Shown here piece after piece: positions 63,303-64,000 of a stretch of DNA of 64,000 nucleotides. Numbering within the stretch: position 1 is the first letter of the stretch; every line of letters starts with the position of its first letter. This DNA comes from JADCRZ01 sp965200945. Its GTDB lineage: Bacteria; Bacteroidota; Bacteroidia; Chitinophagales; Chitinophagaceae. A program made the position numbers and the translations under genes. The notes beneath the pieces were generated by a model, which saw nothing but the letters and a program-made list of their open reading frames with translations, searched no databases and had not been told where the DNA came from. The stretch is from contig OZ241749.1 of the NCBI GenBank assembly GCA_965200945.1, forward strand, positions 4,154,001 through 4,218,000, given 5' to 3'.

Positions 63303-63660
63303 GTACAAATGTTTATAAAAGGGCCAAAGAATGTTTGAAGTGTAAGGGGTGTGATCGTTCTCAGATATTGTATCCTCAAAATGTTTTTCCACACTACCAG
63401 CGCAACCCTGATTCCTGAAGAAGGAATTTCTGAAATGAAACTAGTAAAAGTTTTTCATGGAAGAAATAAAGCGATGAAAGTAAACCATAAATGTATTTGA
63501 GTGGTAATAGTTAACCATCAAATGGTTGTGAGTGTTTTTTGATTTCAGCATGCCCTCCGGCAATATTGCTTCCGTTGCGGCAATCCTTTTTAAGGCACAG
63601 CCGGAAGAACGCTTTACACAAGCAGATTTTTAAATTATCTTGTCGGTATTACCGGCTTGT

Positions 63661-64000
63661 ATGAACAACTATTTTCTCGACACCCTGCGGCATCTGCGTA
63701 TGTATGAAGAAGTGATGCTGTACAATAACCTCCTTCATGCAACGGAACAGCAGGAGCAGGAAGCGCTCGCTTATCTGAAAGAGGCCTACCAGGAAGAATC
63801 TGTTACCTACCCTTTTCAGGCGCCCGCATTCAACGGACCGGCTGCGATCTGGGCTGCCCGGCTGGTATATACTGCTGCACAGCTCTTGCTGCACCGGAAG
63901 GCGCAACCGGCTGAAATAAAGGAACTGCTGCCTGCTTTTCCGCATCCCATCACTGCCGCAGCCCTCCTGTCGGCCGATCTCTCCCTTCGCTTCCTGCCTT
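63661..64000 (+). CDS. 5' part of a gene resembling a MoxR-vWA-beta-propeller (bpX) ternary-system component
   Basis: The gene is open from ATG 63661 to the window edge (113 codons so far). The translation MNNYFLDTLRHLRMYEEVML leads into YLKEAYQEESVTYPFQAPAF, then NGPAAIWAARLVYTAAQLLL, and later LLPAFPHPITAAALLSADLS followed by LRFLP. From memory this resembles the short bpX4-type domain found in ternary systems of a MoxR AAA ATPase, a vWA protein and a beta-propeller protein, proposed as NTP-dependent conflict systems. Membership is an inference because only a third to half of the protein may be visible and the neighbouring genes lie outside. TATCTTG at 63636-63642 resembles a -7 box. Confidence 0.55.
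   Translation, partial: MNNYFLDTLRHLRMYEEVMLYNNLLHATEQQEQEALAYLKEAYQEESVTYPFQAPAFNGPAAIWAARLVYTAAQLLLHRKAQPAEIKELLPAFPHPITAAALLSADLSLRFLP

Overview
The window is ordinary chromosome of a Bacteroidota bacterium, most likely family Chitinophagaceae. The signs are three tandem SusC/SusD outer-membrane pairs, a C-terminal type IX secretion sorting domain, the gliding genes gldA and gldH, many lipoproteins with a Cys-Lys lipobox, and recurrent promoter -7 boxes of the Bacteroidota form TAnnTTTG. No tRNA, rRNA, CRISPR array, transposase or phage gene was seen.

Layout. 1-8.3 kb: the edge of a PIN-domain gene and dnaB (minus), then pheT, a metallo-beta-lactamase-fold hydrolase, gatB and a TlpA-like lipoprotein (plus). 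The dnaB/pheT gap carries a regularly spaced set of DnaA-box-like 9-mers. 8.3-23.4 kb: a 15-kb minus-strand block of three SusC/SusD pairs, the last with a DUF4397 lipoprotein appended, and no recognisable degradative enzyme. 23.6-28.6 kb: kbl, a small membrane protein, a module of ECF sigma factor, anti-sigma-like protein and outer-membrane barrel, and an L,D-transpeptidase. 29-45.8 kb: housekeeping genes (acs, gldA, eno, a DivIC/FtsB-like gene, nth, hemL, gyrB, an lpxD paralogue, a pseudouridine synthase, yicC, gldH), an AraC regulator and a two-component system. 46-55.7 kb: cell-envelope genes (BatD-like, M23 peptidase, exported methyltransferase, AsmA-like) and small secreted proteins. 56-64 kb: carB without its usual C-terminal regulatory domain, a DinB-family protein, a 58-codon minus-strand ORF, a large S8 protease with a type IX sorting tail, and the start of a gene resembling components of MoxR-vWA-beta-propeller ternary conflict systems.

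The most distinctive non-coding content is a set of small palindromic repeats placed at gene ends. A GACGC-ATGC-GCGTC family supplies or directly follows the stop codons of several genes. An AGCTTTTAGCTGTTAGC family occurs twice. A 188-bp element with perfect 29-bp inverted ends follows the L,D-transpeptidase, and a perfect 26-bp-stem hairpin separates two Sus operons. No complete new biological system is visible inside the window. The best lead is the gene cut off at the right edge.
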